Below, in pieces: positions 5,625 to 6,334 of a DNA stretch of 6,334 bases (the first letter of the stretch is position 1; each line of letters opens with the position of its first letter). This stretch comes from CAMDTE01 sp034679985. GTDB lineage: Bacteria; Bacteroidota; Bacteroidia; Flavobacteriales; Schleiferiaceae. Both the position numbers and the translations under genes were made by a program. The stretch spans positions 1-6,334 of the forward strand of contig JAXITR010000059.1 of assembly GCA_034679985.1 (NCBI GenBank). The letters run 5' to 3'. The notes under the pieces are model-generated. The model saw only the letters and a list, made by a program, of their open reading frames with translations. It was not told the DNA's origin and ran no database searches.

Positions 5625-6334
5625 ATGTTCAAGAAAATCCTCATTGCCAACCGCGGTGAGATCGCCATGCGCATCATTCGCACCTGCCGCGAGATGGGCA
5701 TCAAGACCGTGGCGGTTTATTCCACCGCCGATCGCGAAAGTTTGCACGTGCGCTTTGCGGACGAAGCCGTTTGCATTGGGCCTCCTGCCTCCAAGGACAG
5801 CTACCTGAAGATGGCCAGCATCATTGCGGCGGCGGAAATCACCAACGCAGACGCCATTCATCCGGGCTACGGATTTTTGTCCGAAAACTCTAAGTTTTCC
5901 AAGATTTGTGCGGAGCACGGCATCAAGTTCATTGGCGCCACCCCGGAGCAAATTGACAAAATGGGCGACAAGTCCACCGCCAAGGCCACCATGAAGGAGG
6001 CAGGCGTACCCTGCGTTCCCGGTTCCGACGGTCTGCTCGAAAGTTTGGAGCACGCCACCCGCACGGCCAAAGAAATTGGCTACCCCGTCATGATGAAGGC
6101 CACGGCCGGAGGCGGCGGCAAGGGCATGCGCGCCATTTGGGCAGAGGACGAACTGGCCAAGGCCTGGGATTCCGCTCGCCAAGAGGCTGCCGCAGCGTTT
6201 GGCAACGACGGCATGTACATGGAGAAGCTCATTGAAGAGCCGCGCCACATAGAAATTCAAATCGTTGGGGACCAGTACGGCAAAGCTTGCCACTTGTCCG
6301 AACGCGACTGTTCCATTCAGCGTCGTCACCAAAA
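5625..6334 (+). CDS. accC: Biotin carboxylase AccC (3' part outside window)
   Basis: AccC carboxylates the biotin on AccB using ATP and bicarbonate. The first 236 of about 450 residues are present. The N-terminal domain MFKKILIANRGEIAMRIIR (1-19) and HPGYGFLSEN (79-88) are canonical. The ATP-grasp domain begins near 115 with the expected ATP-contacting lysines K116 (GDKSTAK) and K158, the glycine-rich loop AGGGGKGMR (161-169), MEKLIEEPRHIEIQI (199-213) with H208 and E210, and the start of the ERDCSIQRRHQK motif at the window edge. The ATG at 5625 is the standard start; an in-frame GTG at 5616, immediately after the accB stop, would add only three residues. It is clearly the second gene of an accB-accC operon. 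The related carboxylases (propionyl-CoA, pyruvate) share this domain, but the accB neighbour favours acetyl-CoA carboxylase. Confidence 0.95.
   Translation, partial: MFKKILIANRGEIAMRIIRTCREMGIKTVAVYSTADRESLHVRFADEAVCIGPPASKDSYLKMASIIAAAEITNADAIHPGYGFLSENSKFSKICAEHGIKFIGATPEQIDKMGDKSTAKATMKEAGVPCVPGSDGLLESLEHATRTAKEIGYPVMMKATAGGGGKGMRAIWAEDELAKAWDSARQEAAAAFGNDGMYMEKLIEEPRHIEIQIVGDQYGKACHLSERDCSIQRRHQ

Noticed and set aside
5157..6332. A 391-codon open frame on the minus strand across accB and accC
   Set aside because: It is antisense to two unmistakable genes and covers the intergenic junction. Its translation resembles no family and is rich in the residues expected from reversed codons.

Overview
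The window looks like a core chromosomal stretch from a G+C-rich member of the Bacteroidota, most likely within or near the Flavobacteriales. Three things point that way. The protein sequences have Bacteroidota-type signatures: NadD with VSPQNPFK, Gmk with FLEWEEVYPGARYGT, PdxA with GDLNGIGLEV, and L32 with HLYHRAYWHEG. The DUF177-rpmF-accB-accC order is one I recall from flavobacteria. The TAnnTTTG promoter -7 box of this phylum appears in front of three transcription units. The lineage is an inference from these features, not from a database search.

Layout. From 1 to 1829 a leftward unit runs ribE (riboflavin synthase), gmk (guanylate kinase), nadD (nicotinate-nucleotide adenylyltransferase, cut by the window edge before its stop). 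These genes overlap one another, and gmk and nadD appear to start on GTG and TTG. A 38-bp divergent intergenic region (1830-1867) separates ribE from a rightward pair: an M17 leucyl aminopeptidase (1868-3280) and pdxA (3277-4332), joined by a 4-bp ATGA overlap. After a 74-bp gap with a TATCTTTG box comes a second rightward unit, DUF177/YceD then rpmF (L32), closed by a strong rho-independent terminator at 5061-5094. A third rightward unit, accB then accC (biotin carboxylase, truncated at the right edge), starts at 5142.

Function. Every gene is housekeeping. Cofactor synthesis is represented by riboflavin/FMN/FAD, NAD and pyridoxal phosphate; nucleotide metabolism by Gmk; peptide turnover by the aminopeptidase; ribosome assembly by L32; and the first step of fatty acid synthesis by AccB/AccC. 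Coding density is very high and no stretch over 300 bases lacks a gene. I see no tRNA, rRNA, CRISPR array, insertion sequence, phage or defence gene.

I did not find a previously undescribed system here. The most interesting structure is the ribE/aminopeptidase intergenic region. There two identical -7 boxes face away from each other as a perfect 9-bp inverted repeat, each only 4-6 bases from its start codon, which suggests leaderless divergent transcripts from a shared symmetric promoter.
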